A stretch of DNA of 64,000 nucleotides from Schizochytrium sp. TIO01. Its lineage: Eukaryota > Sar > Bigyra > Thraustochytrida > Thraustochytriidae. Below the pieces are notes generated by a model that worked only from the letters and a program-made list of their open reading frames with translations, searched no databases and was not told the DNA's origin. The translations under genes and the position numbers were made by a program. Shown piece after piece: positions 62,522 to 64,000 of the stretch (positions are counted from its first letter, which is position 1; the number at the start of each line of letters is the position of its first letter). The stretch is from positions 821,001 to 885,000 of the forward strand of contig SMSO01000033.1 of NCBI GenBank assembly GCA_004764695.1, read 5' to 3'.

Positions 62522-64000
62522 CCGCCTCTGACTGTCCCTGACTGTCTGACTACTGTCGAGGATTGATTGCTTTGACGACCTGAACGACGGCGAAGAAATG
62601 TCTCCGCTGGAGAGGATGCATTCGCGTTGTTGGTCGGTGTCGTGGGTTGACTGGAGTGGTTGCTTGGCGGATGGACCCAAGTGCTCGCACGGAGGGAGCG
62701 GGCGAGCGAGCGAGAGAGAGAGCGGAGGGAGACGCAGCGCTGAGCCCGGTGCCATCTCGGCCAAGCCGGGCGCAGTCGGGTGGGCGGAAGATGATGATGA
62801 ATCATGGCATCGACAGCGAGAATCGCTTGACCTCGCGAGAGGAGCAGCCGAGGCTTGAAGGGTAGACGCCTCGCGCGGCACGCCTCGGGAGCGACGAGTC
62901 GAGTCTGCGGTGCGAGCAGTGCTGCGATCTGCGAGCAAAGCCGCGATCCGCGAGCAGTGCTGCGATCTGCGAGCGGAGCAGGAGCGGGGCACGAGCAGGT
63001 GAGGGGAAGTCGGTTGAGCTCTCGAGACCCTCCCTGCGCTCGAAAGCACTGCCGCGCGAAACGAACGACGCTCGGGCCGACCAGGATCGAGCTCTGCGAA
63101 GCAAGCATCACGGCACGGACGGAGGCGAGGCATCCTGTGGATGGCGGTGACCAAGGCCGCTGGAGGCAAACTCGAATCCTTGAATGTCTTGGCCGGGGCT
63201 GCAACACAGGTGGCCGTCGTCGGGGCGATCGATGGTCGCAGGCGCAGGCGCAGGCAGAGGTCGTGGGTTCGGCGCGGAGGGGGGCCCAGTCGCCATGGCT
63301 TGACCGGGTCGCTGCCAGGAAAGCTGCGCTCCGCCAGCCCGCTCTTGAGGAGCTCATGGATGAAGGTCGCGAAGATGGCGATGGCTTGGGAGCGATCTCT
63401 GGTCCACCTGAACTGCGAAGGCCGTGCGCGGGGCACTGATGATAGCGAGCTAGATGGAGAGACACGAGGCGAGAAGAGCGAGAGGAGACCACTTCGCCGG
63501 TGGAGGCTCCCGTCTCTGGGGAAACCCTAGCTTAGACAGGGGGGAGATCGAAAGGGCTTGCGAGGGAGATCGCACAGAATTATGTCCTATCTGTGCTATT
63601 TGAAAGCCTGAAGCAGTTCCTCCTGGGCTCGCAAAAGCCTCGGGTTTCAGCATCCACAGTGCGAGCCGAGCTGAAGAAAGAATATGCATGTGCAGGCGCA
63701 CCAGGGTTCTGGCAGCGGGCCCGCAACGTTGATTTAGGATGCCTATTCATTCATCCCAGTTGCACAAACCATTTTGAGGGAGCCAATTAGGACCTACCGT
63801 GACGTACAGGGCTTAGGAAATTGGAGGCATAGAAAGAGCTGTTAGGTGGATATGTGTGTAGCCTCCCTCGCCAAGGAAGCACGGCTGATGTCGTTATTAG
63901 TGCCCGGGAACCTGCTCTTACAAATCGGGGTTTCCGGAGCAATCTTGTTGGGGAAGAACTACTTTGTCATCTCCATGTCTAAGGAGCAAATGAGTGGATA
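62522..64000. other. GC-rich island with multiple overlapping open frames
   Basis: GC content rises sharply from about 62.4 to 63.5 kb. Long frames are open at once on both strands (minus 62395-63492 and 62405-63436; plus 62855-63439), which is expected by chance in GC-rich DNA where stops are rare. Translations are Arg/Ser/Ala/Pro-rich with no domain, and none of the long ones is preferred. It may be a CpG-type promoter region of a gene beyond the window. Confidence 0.5.
62912..62985. repeat. 19-bp tandem repeat
   Basis: Three 19-bp units (62912-62930, 62931-62949, 62950-62968) of gcgagcagtgctgcgatct type followed by a partial copy; the first and third are identical and the second differs at four positions. 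Confidence 0.85.

Noticed and set aside
62395-63492. 365-aa and 343-aa minus-strand ORFs
   Set aside because: Several phases on both strands are open together in GC-rich DNA; translations are low-information Arg/Ser/Ala/Pro mixes with no domain.
1-64000. CRISPR array or prokaryotic operon
   Set aside because: No regularly spaced direct repeats with unique spacers; the tandem repeats are head-to-tail microsatellites, and the genes are clearly eukaryotic.

Overview
This is nuclear DNA of a flagellated, intron-poor unicellular eukaryote. Long coding frames (up to 3,394 codons, unbroken) sit in AT-richer spacers full of microsatellites. The gene set is eukaryotic: a prenylated Rho/Rac GTPase with a spliceosomal intron, gamma-tubulin complex protein GCP4, an Msp1/ATAD1 AAA ATPase, an EF-hand LPCAT-type acyltransferase, an AMT ammonium transporter, and several large coiled-coil or cilium/centrosome-like proteins. 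The mix fits a heterotrophic stramenopile, perhaps a labyrinthulomycete (thraustochytrid), but that placement is inference; nothing in the window proves it. Many apparent ORF starts on non-ATG codons were moved to the first supported ATG. Layout: 1-6.7 kb has no convincing gene. 6.7-13 kb holds the Rho GTPase (-), a 908-aa coiled-coil protein (+) and a protein with an EGF-like N terminus and seven predicted membrane spans (-). 13-17 kb is spacer with a nested hairpin. 17-24 kb holds a small mitochondrial protein (+), an 863-aa coiled-coil protein (-) and the LPCAT-like enzyme (-). 24-26 kb is spacer with a decayed Fanzor/TnpB-type nuclease copy. 26.4-31 kb holds GCP4 (+) and ATAD1/Msp1 (-), whose coding tails overlap by 25 bp. 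33.7-43.9 kb is one giant gene: LRR, IQ and Sfi1-like repeats, MORN repeats, a dynein-stalk-like module and a WW end. A second decayed Fanzor/TnpB copy follows at 44.4-44.9 kb. 45.8-50.1 kb holds a His-rich putative nuclear protein (+) and the ammonium transporter (-). 50.2-64 kb is a gene-poor, microsatellite-dense tract ending in a GC-rich island. Functionally the microtubule theme is strongest: GCP4 nucleates microtubules, the giant protein has calmodulin/centrin-binding and putative microtubule-binding modules, and two long coiled-coil proteins would fit a basal body or axoneme. There is no operon-like logic; neighbours are mostly convergent or divergent. The most notable items are (1) two independently decayed copies of an RNA-guided-nuclease-type (Fanzor/TnpB) gene that are invisible to single-frame ORF calling, (2) the dynein-stalk-like module in a motor-less LRR/IQ/MORN giant, and (3) an EGF-plus-7TM receptor-like protein.
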